A DNA stretch of 7,847 nucleotides, taken from the NCBI GenBank assembly GCA_014361165.1, contig JACIWD010000158.1:1-7847 (forward strand), given 5' to 3'. A program made the position numbers and the translations under genes. Source of the stretch: Candidatus Mnemosynella bozhongmuii (lineage in GTDB: Archaea > Halobacteriota > Archaeoglobi > Mnemosynellales > Mnemosynellaceae). Under the pieces are notes generated by a model. It did no database searches. It worked only from the letters and a program-made list of their open reading frames with translations, and was not told the DNA's origin. Positions 1-6,495 of this stretch are shown piece after piece. Every line of letters starts with the position of its first letter. Position 1 is the first letter of the stretch.

Positions 1-200
1 TCCGCCTTCATCACCCTTCCATCTGCTGGTGAGAGATAGCCTTCCCCTTCAGGAAATCTCTCCGGATCTCTGAAGAAGTAAGCTACGAAGCATATCAAAC
101 TCAGAAAGATGATGGCAAAGGGGATATTCCCATCAATCACTGCGATGATGAGGACAAAGAGAAGGGAGAAAATCCATATTAAAGCTTCTCTGACAACCAT
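1..200 (-). CDS. psd: Phosphatidylserine (archaetidylserine) decarboxylase, N-terminal part, cut by window edge
   Basis: The first 66 codons are present; the gene runs off the left edge. The protein opens with two hydrophobic stretches (about residues 7-21 and 27-40). These are followed by FFRDPER (42-48) and SPADGRV (57-63), the hallmark N-terminal motifs of the short archaeal/bacterial phosphatidylserine decarboxylase family. By family knowledge these are membrane-associated, self-processing pyruvoyl enzymes that turn phosphatidylserine, or its archaetidyl ether analogue, into the ethanolamine lipid. The self-cleavage site near the C-terminus lies outside the window and cannot be checked. 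The ATG at 200 is the only usable upstream start, because the frame is closed by TAA at 212-210. The gene overlaps the end of the archaeosortase gene by 22 bases, which implies co-transcription and probably translational coupling. The family call is firm; the exact lipid substrate is inferred. Confidence 0.85.
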   Translation of the reverse strand, partial: MVVREALIWIFSLLFVLIIAVIDGNIPFAIIFLSLICFVAYFFRDPERFPEGEGYLSPADGRVMKA

Positions 201-943
201 AGCTCTTTTTTAACCCTCCTCCATATTTTTTCAATCATCTCGAGCACATCGGGGAGTAGTCTGAGAACCATATAGGCAATAACAACAAGAGCCAGAGTGG
301 CTCCTAGTTTTGCTATGATGTGATGAGCAACATAAAAACTTTCCTCCCCGAACCAGGAATATCCATAAGCCAGAATCACGAAAATGTTTCTGAAGATGTT
401 CAGAAAATATATCACAGGGACGGAAACAAGGAAAGCAAGAATTCTGTTGAGAGGTCTCTCGCCGGAAGAAAGTGAGATTCCTGCAAAAAGTGCCATGCTC
501 TCAATTCCTGTGCATGCAAAGATGATTTTCACAGGTTTTCCCGGAATTCCAACCAGACTGTCACCAAACCATCTGACATCGATGAAGCCGGTTAAATGGC
601 TGAAGAAGATGATTTCCTTGATGAGGGCACCTATAAGAGCGTCGTGAAGAGGGGGAACTAAAAGAAAGAGGAAGTAGATTGAAGAGGCAACTGCAGAGAC
701 TCTTGTGAAGAAGAGCAGGGAGTCGTCAACTTCCCTTAATGAGAGCTTTCCCATGATGATGCAGAGAAGAGAGGCTGATAAAATAACGAAGATGTTGTAA
801 TAATCGCCTATAGAGTGATAATACGGAATTTTCGAGAGCCAGTGGATGGCAAAGGAAATCCAGGCGATAAAAAATAGAATCCTCTTTTTCAGGAAAAAGG
901 ATGCAAGAATGAGGAGAATTAGGGAGATGAGGAGTATTTTCAT
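179..943 (-). CDS. artA: Archaeosortase (exosortase-family transpeptidase, ArtA-like)
   Basis: This is a multipass membrane protein of 254 residues with about seven hydrophobic segments. It carries the exosortase/archaeosortase signature: the catalytic Cys in ACTGIES (Cys144), an Arg in NIFRN (Arg185), and a His pair in a later loop (207-208) before the last membrane span. Family members cut surface proteins near a C-terminal sorting signal (PGF-CTERM or related) on the outer face of the membrane; in haloarchaea the product is attached to an ether lipid. I chose ATG 943 because it forms an ATGA overlap with the TGA of the upstream gene. A GTG at 955 would add four residues. The C-terminus overlaps the decarboxylase start, which matches the known functional link between ArtA and PssD-type enzymes. 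The subtype (A, or another archaeosortase class) is not certain, and no substrate with a sorting tail is seen in the window. Confidence 0.85.
   Translation of the reverse strand: MKILLISLILLILASFFLKKRILFFIAWISFAIHWLSKIPYYHSIGDYYNIFVILSASLLCIIMGKLSLREVDDSLLFFTRVSAVASSIYFLFLLVPPLHDALIGALIKEIIFFSHLTGFIDVRWFGDSLVGIPGKPVKIIFACTGIESMALFAGISLSSGERPLNRILAFLVSVPVIYFLNIFRNIFVILAYGYSWFGEESFYVAHHIIAKLGATLALVVIAYMVLRLLPDVLEMIEKIWRRVKKELWLSEKL
214..222 (-). promoter_or_regulatory. Strong Shine-Dalgarno sequence for the decarboxylase gene
   Basis: The minus strand reads GGAGGAGGG here, an excellent anti-16S match inside the archaeosortase coding region. It sits 13 bases before the decarboxylase ATG at 200, somewhat farther than usual. 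No other in-frame start lies between them. It supports internal translation initiation in an overlapping operon. Confidence 0.6.
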
Positions 944-2220
944 TTTTTCTCCCACTTGTAGAGTTCAACGACTTCAGCGAGTGTCTTTCCTCTCCTTATC
1001 TCTTCCCTCACCCTGTCCTCATGCTTCTTTATCTCAAGGGCTCTCTTGGCAACCTCATATGCTCTCTCCTTTGGAACGACAACAACACCGGAATCGTCCC
1101 CGATTATCCAGTCCCCTGGTCTGACAATCTGATTGCCGCACTTTATCTCAACATTTATCTCTCCGAAGCCCTTTGGCTCTCCTGCATTTGGAACAACTGC
1201 CTTTGCGAAAACCGGAAATCTCATCTTCTTTATCTCATCCACATCCCGAACCGCACCGTCTATAACAACTCCGCTTATACCCTTGTTCTTGCACGAATGG
1301 GTGGCAAGCTCTCCCCAGGGAGCAACATCTGTTGCTCCGTGATTGTATATCACTATCACATCACCTTTCTGGGCAACATCTATAGCTTCAACGGGCTTTG
1401 CCCAGTCTCCGGCAAATGTCTGAACCGTGACAGCCTTGCCGACCATCTTCACTCCTTCGACAATCGGATAAATTCCGCTCATGGCACCCTTTCTGTAAAG
1501 CGCATCGGAAATGTTTGGAGTTGAAACGCTCATGAAGAGCTCCCTGATTTCCTCCTCAAGATTTTTTTCCTCTCTTTTAACACTCCTTCTCTCCTCCATT
1601 GCCCTCTTTATCCTCTCTGTTGCCCCGGTTACATCGGGTGATTTTATGATTGCACTTCCGACTATCACTATCTCGGCACCCGCCTCAACAACACCGCCAA
1701 CTGTCTCCTCATTCAGACCTCCTGCAACCGCAACCGGGATGTTCACCGATCTGATGACCTCGGAAAGGAAATCAAGTGGACTCATTCCCCTCATCTGCTG
1801 ATCTATTCCAACGTGAACATTTATGTAATGCACTCCAAGTTCCTCGAGCTCTTTCGCTCTCTTCGCAGGATTGTCGCAGATCATCAGATCCGCCATGATT
1901 TCAACGCCGTAGAGCTCTGCACCTCTCAGAGCATCTTCTATTGTTGCGTCATCAGCGTTTCCGAGAACATTCACTATGTTTGCACCTGCTTTCGCTGCCA
2001 TCTCAACTTCAAGAGCTCCAGTGTCAGATGTTTTCATATCGGCAACTATCGGGACTTTCGGAAACTTTTCCCTCAGGGCTCTTACAGCATCCATCCCCTC
2101 GCTCTTTATAAGCGGAGTTCCCGCTTCTATGATGTCAGCCCCTCCCTTGATTGATTCCTCAGCTATTTTCAGAGCTCTTTCCAGCTCAACAATATCCAGA
2201 GCAACCTGAAGCTTTGCCAT
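940..2220 (-). CDS. hps: Fusion of 3-hexulose-6-phosphate synthase and RraA-like/HMG-CHA aldolase-type domain
   Basis: Residues 1-208 form a TIM-barrel hexulose-6-phosphate synthase of the OMP-decarboxylase superfamily. Visible active-site features are ALD (Asp9), EAGTP (Glu32), the D-x-K-x-x-D motif at Asp61/Lys63/Asp66, NVHVG (His136) and the phosphate-binding AGGL and VGSAI strands. A charged linker (209-222) leads to an RraA/RraA-like aldolase domain (about 223-426) with GELAT (303-307), the Arg-Asp pair of AVRDVDE (325-326) and DDSGVVVVP (375-383). In archaea without an oxidative pentose-phosphate pathway, the synthase domain is used with phosphohexuloisomerase to make ribulose-5-phosphate and formaldehyde from fructose-6-phosphate. 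No isomerase gene is in view. The role of the RraA-like half is unresolved: ribonuclease regulation and aldolase or decarboxylase activity have both been ascribed to the family. The fusion itself is known in archaea. It is the first gene of the operon with the archaeosortase. The start ATG is preceded by a weak GGGGGT ribosome site (2235-2230). Confidence 0.92.
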   Translation of the reverse strand: MAKLQVALDIVELERALKIAEESIKGGADIIEAGTPLIKSEGMDAVRALREKFPKVPIVADMKTSDTGALEVEMAAKAGANIVNVLGNADDATIEDALRGAELYGVEIMADLMICDNPAKRAKELEELGVHYINVHVGIDQQMRGMSPLDFLSEVIRSVNIPVAVAGGLNEETVGGVVEAGAEIVIVGSAIIKSPDVTGATERIKRAMEERRSVKREEKNLEEEIRELFMSVSTPNISDALYRKGAMSGIYPIVEGVKMVGKAVTVQTFAGDWAKPVEAIDVAQKGDVIVIYNHGATDVAPWGELATHSCKNKGISGVVIDGAVRDVDEIKKMRFPVFAKAVVPNAGEPKGFGEINVEIKCGNQIVRPGDWIIGDDSGVVVVPKERAYEVAKRALEIKKHEDRVREEIRRGKTLAEVVELYKWEKK

Positions 2221-2264
2221 TCTTCTGCTACCCCCAGATTCCTAAGGCAGAGATGCCATCACAA

Positions 2265-2272
2265 TACATTAA
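2265..2272 (-). promoter_or_regulatory. Candidate TATA box for the hexulose-phosphate synthase/archaeosortase operon
   Basis: The minus strand reads AAGAAAAAA followed by TTAATGTA, resembling an archaeal BRE plus TATA. Initiation about 25 bases downstream would fall near 2243. That leaves a roughly 20-base leader that includes the GGGGGT ribosome site. No other promoter is evident before the two downstream overlapping genes. Confidence 0.45.
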
Positions 2273-2284
2273 TTTTTTCTTGAA

Positions 2285-2321
2285 GCAAACCTTAATATAT
2301 TTCCGTTTTTCATGGAGGAGG
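2285..2321 (+). promoter_or_regulatory. Candidate promoter and ribosome binding site for the DUF401 gene
   Basis: AAACC (2287-2291) followed by TTAATATAT (2292-2300) looks like BRE plus TATA. A GGAGGAGG Shine-Dalgarno sequence lies at 2314-2321, five bases ahead of ATG 2326. The two do not fit perfectly: initiation 25-27 bases past this TATA would fall near 2321 and remove most of the ribosome site. A second AT-rich element near 2267-2276 could instead be the real box. The ribosome site is secure; which TATA is used is not. Confidence 0.5.
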
Positions 2322-2325
2322 AAAC

Positions 2326-3504
2326 ATGAATCCGGTCATCTCTCTGATCCTCTCATTTGCAATTCTTGCCATTCTTATGAAAAAGATGCCCTACGGATAT
2401 GCTGTCGTCATTTCAACATCAATTTTCCTGCTTCTCGCCTCTCCTGAAAATCTCCTTCCCGCGCTTTCAGAAACTGTCAGCTCATACGAGACTGCTGAAC
2501 TCGTTTCGATGATCATTCTTGTGAATGTTCTTGCACATGTGATGAAAGGGCTGGGAATGATTGACGATTTTGTCACCGAGATCAAGAAGTTTCTCTCAGC
2601 CAAGAGCACTCTTGTTGTTCTCCCGGCCTTCATGGGTCTTTTACCCATTCCGGGAGGAGCTCTGATGTCTGCCCCCCTGATAGAGAGGTCTGCAAGAAGC
2701 CTGAAGCTGAATGCAGAGGTCCTTGCTTTCTCAAACATATGGTTCCGCCACATTGTCATGCCGGTTTTCCCGCTTACACCAAGCATAATAATTCTCGCAA
2801 ATTTTACGGGAGTGGGCATCTATGATTTCATCTTCCACATGACTCCATTCTTCTTCCTCATGACATTCACCGGATATCTCTTCCTGAGAGATATTCCGAG
2901 AACCTCTCCGAAAGGAGAGAGAGGTGATCTGAAAAAGATCGTGAAGAGTTCAGCGCCCATAATCATACCCGTCATCCTAAACTCGATAGGTCTTTCGCTT
3001 CTTCTCTCAATAACTCTCGGAGTTCTCTCCGCATTTCTGCTCAGAAAAACCTCTCTGAAAGAGGCTCTTGAGCTCGTGAAGGGTGGATGGAGCAGCAATT
3101 TATTTTTCGCAACATTTGGAGTCATGTTTTTCAAAAATGCTCTTGAATCTTCCTCTCTGATACCGATGATGAAGAATTTCATCAGCTCTTCCGGAATCCC
3201 CCTGTGGGTTCTCACAGTTGCGGTCTCTTCGGCAATTTCCGTGCTTTTCGGTGCAATGATGGCAGGTCTTGCAATCTCAATCTCACTTCTTCACCCATTC
3301 ATAGATGGAAACATGATGTATCTGTGCCTCCTCTATGGACCGGCTCTGATGGCTTATCTTCTTTCTCCAATGCATCTGTGCACAATCCTCACCTTTGAAT
3401 ACTTCCACAGCGACTTCAGAGGTTTCTACAGAATGATGATTCCTCCAGCCATTATCACAGTCGCGGTTTCAATCCCACTTTTCCTGAGCTACGGATATCT
3501 CTGA
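2326..3504 (+). CDS. DUF401 family integral membrane protein, putative transporter
   Basis: This 392-residue, very hydrophobic protein has about ten membrane segments, in two groups separated by a hydrophilic loop at about 189-206. It shows the DUF401 features LPIPGGALMSAP (106-117), NIWFRH (137-142) and a C-terminal-half YLLSPMHLC (344-352) followed by TFEYF (356-360). The length is normal for the family. DUF401 proteins are related to the ion-transporter superfamily that includes citrate, gluconate and arsenite permeases. Two similar halves with a conserved Pro/Gly-rich break in each would fit that fold. The substrate is unknown, and the neighbours do not point to one. The gene is divergent from the hexulose-phosphate synthase operon and probably monocistronic, because the next gene has its own promoter. 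Confidence 0.8.
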   Translation: MNPVISLILSFAILAILMKKMPYGYAVVISTSIFLLLASPENLLPALSETVSSYETAELVSMIILVNVLAHVMKGLGMIDDFVTEIKKFLSAKSTLVVLPAFMGLLPIPGGALMSAPLIERSARSLKLNAEVLAFSNIWFRHIVMPVFPLTPSIIILANFTGVGIYDFIFHMTPFFFLMTFTGYLFLRDIPRTSPKGERGDLKKIVKSSAPIIIPVILNSIGLSLLLSITLGVLSAFLLRKTSLKEALELVKGGWSSNLFFATFGVMFFKNALESSSLIPMMKNFISSSGIPLWVLTVAVSSAISVLFGAMMAGLAISISLLHPFIDGNMMYLCLLYGPALMAYLLSPMHLCTILTFEYFHSDFRGFYRMMIPPAIITVAVSIPLFLSYGYL

Positions 3505-3513
3505 TGTCAATAG

Positions 3514-3520
3514 TTATTAA
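3514..3520 (+). promoter_or_regulatory. Candidate TATA box, leaderless start of the PP-loop gene
   Basis: TTATTAA in the 39-base gap after the DUF401 gene has its centre about 27 bases before ATG 3544. No Shine-Dalgarno sequence precedes that ATG. The spacing predicts initiation at or next to the start codon, that is, a leaderless mRNA. Confidence 0.45.
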
Positions 3521-3543
3521 CTTCTTTCTCCAACCCTAATCTG

Positions 3544-4746
3544 ATGTTCGTTGCCGTGGGAAGGGGGAGAAAAGATGCAAAGGCTCTTTCGCATGCTCTG
3601 AAGATTGAGACCATGAGTCTCGGAGGAGGGAGGAGAGCAGACGAAATTGAGCTTCCCGAGCTTCATGACAGAATTCCAGTTTTCTTCTTCGGAAGAGAAG
3701 AGATTGAGATGATGAGAAGACTTGAAGAGAGAATAAGAGAGAATTATCCGATTTATCAGATTGCTCTGATAGGAAAGAAGAGAGTGAGAAATGCGAGGAT
3801 GGAGGAGCTGAGAGATTCTTTTGAGATTTCGAAGGCAAAAATAAGGCTCGGGATGAGATTCAATGAAGTTTTTGAATTTTCTGTGAAGAACGAGATGAAT
3901 CTGGAGATTCACCCGGATTTCGACAGCTATTTCCTCATAGGAGAGAGGAGTGTTGAGAGAATTGGAAGAGTCTTTGGCATAGAGGTTGAGGAGGGTGCTC
4001 TGATTCTGAGAGCCCTGATGAATGAGGAGAGAATCTACGTTCCTAGGCTGAAGGCGATAATTTCGAAGAGAATAGGAAGCGAACCTTCCGTAATTTACGA
4101 GAATTCCGAAATAAAGGCAGAAAGAATTGAGCTCGGAGAGATGATCGAGAGAAACAAAAAGTTTCTTGAGGCTCTGGAGAGGATTTCTCTGAGATTCATA
4201 AGAGAGAATGCTGAAGGTGCCGTCGGAGTTCCGTTCAGCGGTGGAAAGGACAGTCTGGCAGCTCTGATTCTGTCAAAAAGAGCTCTCGGTGATGTCAGAG
4301 CCATTTACATCAGAACAAATTACGATTTTCCAAAAACAGAGGAGTACGTGGAGGAGGTGTGCAGAAAGCTCGGGGTCGAGTTGATAACCGGAGAGGTCAG
4401 TTTTGATGTCAGCACTCACGGGCTTCCCACACATCAGAACCGATGGTGCACGGCCATGAAGCTCGAAGCTCTGAAAAAAGTTGTTGATGAGGAGGGCATT
4501 GAGACGCTCGTTGTCGGAGACAGAGATGGAGAGAGCAGAGTCAGAAGAAAAAGAGATTTCGTTGAGAGGAGAGTCTCTAGGGAAATATTTCCAATAAAGC
4601 ACTGGAGCGGTGCAATGGTTCAGCTCTATGTCATGATGAGAGGCTTTGAACTGCATCCGATGTATCTCGAAGGTTTATATCGAATTGGATGCACGATATG
4701 CCCCTCTCTGAGCAAGTGGGAGAAGATCGTCCTTCAGGAGGTCTGA
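3544..4746 (+). CDS. PAPS-reductase-like PP-loop ATPase with Cys pair, function unknown
   Basis: The C-terminal half (about 222-400) is an adenine-nucleotide alpha-hydrolase domain of the PAPS-reductase type. Its PP-loop is SGGKDS (232-237), followed by RWCT with Cys302, GDRDGESR (325-332), HPMY (371-374) and a terminal RIGCTICPS with Cys383 and Cys386. Cys302 plus the CxxC could hold a metal or an Fe-S cluster, as in several sulfur-transferring PP-loop enzymes; that is inference. The N-terminal 220 residues are charged, lack Cys and match no family I recognise. By domain logic it activates a substrate with ATP and may transfer or reduce sulfur. Candidates are sulfonucleotide reduction or tRNA thiolation. 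It lies immediately upstream of trmY, whose ribosome site is in its last codons, which favours an RNA-modification role over assimilatory sulfate reduction. It probably starts leaderless at ATG 3544. Confidence 0.82.
   Translation: MFVAVGRGRKDAKALSHALKIETMSLGGGRRADEIELPELHDRIPVFFFGREEIEMMRRLEERIRENYPIYQIALIGKKRVRNARMEELRDSFEISKAKIRLGMRFNEVFEFSVKNEMNLEIHPDFDSYFLIGERSVERIGRVFGIEVEEGALILRALMNEERIYVPRLKAIISKRIGSEPSVIYENSEIKAERIELGEMIERNKKFLEALERISLRFIRENAEGAVGVPFSGGKDSLAALILSKRALGDVRAIYIRTNYDFPKTEEYVEEVCRKLGVELITGEVSFDVSTHGLPTHQNRWCTAMKLEALKKVVDEEGIETLVVGDRDGESRVRRKRDFVERRVSREIFPIKHWSGAMVQLYVMMRGFELHPMYLEGLYRIGCTICPSLSKWEKIVLQEV
4737..4742 (+). promoter_or_regulatory. Shine-Dalgarno sequence fixing the TTG start of trmY
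   Basis: GGAGGT lies in the last codons of the PP-loop gene, six bases ahead of TTG 4749. It is the best ribosome site near the trmY N-terminus. It argues for the TTG start rather than the in-frame ATG at 4689. Confidence 0.75.
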
Positions 4747-4748
4747 AA

Positions 4749-5348
4749 TTGGAGAGAGCTTTTGTTCTTTACTCAAGAAAAGCGGTCACAACTCCGAAAT
4801 TTTCTCTGAATGATCTTCCGGGTGCTGGAAGGATGGATCTCGTTGCAAGATGCGTTATCTCTGCTCTCTGGCTTTCTCACAGACTGAGAGAGGACACGAG
4901 AATTTACTGCATTCTCGAAGGTCCTCCAGAGCCTCCAAAAGCTGTTGTATTTTCTCCAGAGATGAGAAGGGTCTATCCAAATGAGAGAGGAGTGGCATCG
5001 TGGATAAGAATAGCTCTGAAAGAGGGAAGAAATGAGGAGTGGGTAAGCGTCAATCCGGGAATCAGAGTTGCAAAAAAGAGTTTGAACTCTGTTGTGGAAG
5101 AGCTGAGAGATGAGGGATTCGAGATTTATGTGCTTCATGAAAAGGGAGATCCTATAAGCTCGAATGAATTTGGTGAGAGGGTTGCCTTTGTTCTCGGAGA
5201 TCACATCGGACTTCCCGAGAACACTGAGAGAGCCCTCATGAGAAAGTATGGAGCGAGAGCTCTCTCTCTTGGAAAGCTGAGCTATCTTTCCTCGGCATGC
5301 ATAACAATAGTTCATTACGAGCTCGATAAGAGAGAAGGATTTATGTAA
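4749..5348 (+). CDS. trmY: tRNA (pseudouridine(54)-N1)-methyltransferase TrmY
   Basis: TrmY is an archaeal SPOUT-class enzyme that uses S-adenosylmethionine to methylate pseudouridine-54 in the tRNA T-loop, giving m1-pseudouridine. With the TTG start the protein has 199 residues, the usual family length. The sequence shows the N-terminal strand ERAFVLYS (2-9), PGAGRMD (24-30), and the knotted SAM site: VLGDHIGLP (148-156) followed by LSLGKLSYL (172-180) and the family-typical CITIVHYELD (184-193). An ATG at 4689 in the same frame would add 20 residues lying wholly inside the upstream gene and unlike TrmY, so I reject it. TGA of the PP-loop gene and this TTG are two bases apart, so the pair is translationally coupled. 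The last codons contain the TATA box of the next gene. Confidence 0.92.
   Translation: MERAFVLYSRKAVTTPKFSLNDLPGAGRMDLVARCVISALWLSHRLREDTRIYCILEGPPEPPKAVVFSPEMRRVYPNERGVASWIRIALKEGRNEEWVSVNPGIRVAKKSLNSVVEELRDEGFEIYVLHEKGDPISSNEFGERVAFVLGDHIGLPENTERALMRKYGARALSLGKLSYLSSACITIVHYELDKREGFM
5340..5347 (+). promoter_or_regulatory. TATA box of the ribbon-helix-helix gene, inside the trmY end
   Basis: TTTATGTA, preceded by purine-rich GAGAAGGA as a possible BRE, is centred about 28 bases before ATG 5372. No Shine-Dalgarno sequence is seen, so the transcript is probably leaderless. The box covers the last codons and stop of trmY. Confidence 0.5.
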
Positions 5349-5354
5349 CATTTT

Positions 5355-5369
5355 GTGCACATTATGCAC
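5355..5369 (+). promoter_or_regulatory. Inverted repeat GTGCA-N5-TGCAC, candidate autoregulatory operator
   Basis: The perfect 5-bp inverted repeat lies between the TATA box and ATG 5372, two bases before the start codon. A protein bound here would cover the transcription start and block RNA polymerase. The gene it precedes is a small ribbon-helix-helix DNA-binding protein, a class that often represses itself through short inverted repeats. Confidence 0.5.
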
Positions 5370-5371
5370 TC

Positions 5372-5578
5372 ATGAGAGAGACCAGAAGCTTTGGTGTGAG
5401 GATAGACAGAGAACTTGCGGACAGAATTGATGAGATTTGCGAGAGAATGAGAGACCTTGGAACAAGCAGATCTGAAATTATAGAGGTTATCCTGAAGTCT
5501 TTCTTCAGCGCAAGAGTTAATCACGAACAGGTTTTGAGAGGGCTCATAACGAAAAAAAGACTGGAAATGAAGGATTAA
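5372..5578 (+). CDS. Ribbon-helix-helix (CopG/Arc-type) DNA-binding protein
   Basis: This 68-residue protein has the ribbon-helix-helix layout: a strand with alternating residues at RSFGVRI (5-11), helix A at about 12-27 (DRELADRIDEICERM), a short turn with Gly30, and helix B beginning TSRSEII (31-37) to about residue 47. A charged tail of about 20 residues follows. Such proteins bind DNA as dimers, with the strand pair in the major groove. No toxin partner or metal-binding His/Cys set like NikR is visible, so it is more likely a stand-alone regulator than an antitoxin. The inverted repeat directly upstream is the obvious candidate target, implying autoregulation. The gene converges on the Met-rich protein gene with a 4-base overlap of the ends. 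Which other genes it controls is unknown. Confidence 0.85.
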   Translation: MRETRSFGVRIDRELADRIDEICERMRDLGTSRSEIIEVILKSFFSARVNHEQVLRGLITKKRLEMKD

Positions 5579-6465
5579 ATGCTGTAAAATGGAACTTCCA
5601 CCGCATTTTCAGCATCCTCAGGAAGTTCTATTTCAATATTCTGGTTGTAATCGTAGAACTCCATTTCCATCTTCATCGTCATCTCCATTGTTATCTCCAT
5701 TTCCTCAGAATCTTCAGAGAGATTGAATTCCTCGCCACTCAGATGCATCCTCATCACCATCTCGGATTTCAGAGGAAGTCCTGTGCTCTTCGAGATCCAC
5801 TCCTTAACACTTATCTCGGTGTTATTCATGATTCTGTTCATGGCTTCCTTTTCAACTTCACTCATAGGAAGGGTCTCTCCTCCGAAAAATGTCTGGTTCT
5901 GAATCATCTCCATAAGCTTCTCCGCATCAATCTTAAGCTCCAAAACGTAACACTCCTCTCCTCTGATGTTCTCCTCTCCGAGCTTTCTGACATCGGAAGA
6001 TTGAAGGAGCATCTTCTGCTGTTCGAGCTGATTCTCGGAAGACCATGCATCATCAATCATCTCTTCAGGAATCTCCATCTTCAGCCACTGCTCTCCTGTT
6101 TTCTCAGAGGCGAGCTTCATGTACATCGCATTTCCGACCATGTAAATCTCCATCTCCATTGCCATCTCTCCGGGAAGTTCCCCGGAATTCACGATGCTTT
6201 CAGTCTTCATCCACAGCTTCTTCTCCTCAAGATTCACGGCACCTTCTCCGCTCATGGACATCGGTATGCTCTCCTCATGCTCTCCAGAGCTCATGTTCAT
6301 AAGAATCTCGGCATCGAGGGTGAATCTGTAGCTCTTAACATCCTCCATTGAACTGAGAGACATCTCAACTATTTCTCCCGCGGACGGCTCTGAAAACAGA
6401 GCATAGAAGCCAAATGTTACCGCAAGGAGGAGCACGGCCAGAGCGATGATTCCTGAGGCTCTCAT
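5575..6465 (-). CDS. Met-rich secreted or membrane-anchored protein, LppX/LolA-like fold suspected
   Basis: The 296-residue protein starts with an uncleaved or cleavable hydrophobic segment (about 5-24), with Arg before it and no lipobox Cys. The rest is soluble and acidic, so it should sit outside the cell, held by the N-terminal anchor. The opening VKSYRFTLDAEI (43-54) and ENIRGEECYVLELKI (165-179) resemble archaeal lipoprotein-like proteins of the LppX/LolA-like fold, which form a curved sheet that may carry a hydrophobic ligand. Methionine makes up 31 of 296 residues, with alternating Met at 101/103/105 and at 260/262/264/266/268. Four N-glycosylation sequons (N57, N190, N214, N248) fit an exported protein. 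ATG 6465 follows GGTGAT by three bases. The function is unknown. Confidence 0.72.
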   Translation of the reverse strand: MRASGIIALAVLLLAVTFGFYALFSEPSAGEIVEMSLSSMEDVKSYRFTLDAEILMNMSSGEHEESIPMSMSGEGAVNLEEKKLWMKTESIVNSGELPGEMAMEMEIYMVGNAMYMKLASEKTGEQWLKMEIPEEMIDDAWSSENQLEQQKMLLQSSDVRKLGEENIRGEECYVLELKIDAEKLMEMIQNQTFFGGETLPMSEVEKEAMNRIMNNTEISVKEWISKSTGLPLKSEMVMRMHLSGEEFNLSEDSEEMEITMEMTMKMEMEFYDYNQNIEIELPEDAENAVEVPFYSI

Positions 6466-6495
6466 CAGATCACCGGAAAAGAATGCACCTTTGAA

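Noticed and set aside
1021..1524. Plus-strand 167-residue open frame inside the hexulose-phosphate synthase/RraA gene
   Set aside because: It lies wholly opposite a strongly conserved gene, with no family resemblance, promoter or ribosome site.
2312..2329. ATG of a five-codon mini-frame (MEEET) just before the DUF401 start
   Set aside because: The ATG arises from the GGAGGAGG ribosome site context and is out of frame with ATG 2326. It also has no ribosome site of its own, so a regulatory leader peptide is not supported.
4773..5369. Minus-strand 198-residue open frame opposite trmY
   Set aside because: Antisense shadow of a well-recognised gene; its composition is not protein-like.
5743..6351. 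Long plus-strand open frame with a His-rich product, opposite the Met-rich gene
   Set aside because: It is a shadow. The many ATG (Met) codons of the minus-strand gene read as CAT (His) on the other strand, and the product has no recognisable domain or ribosome site.
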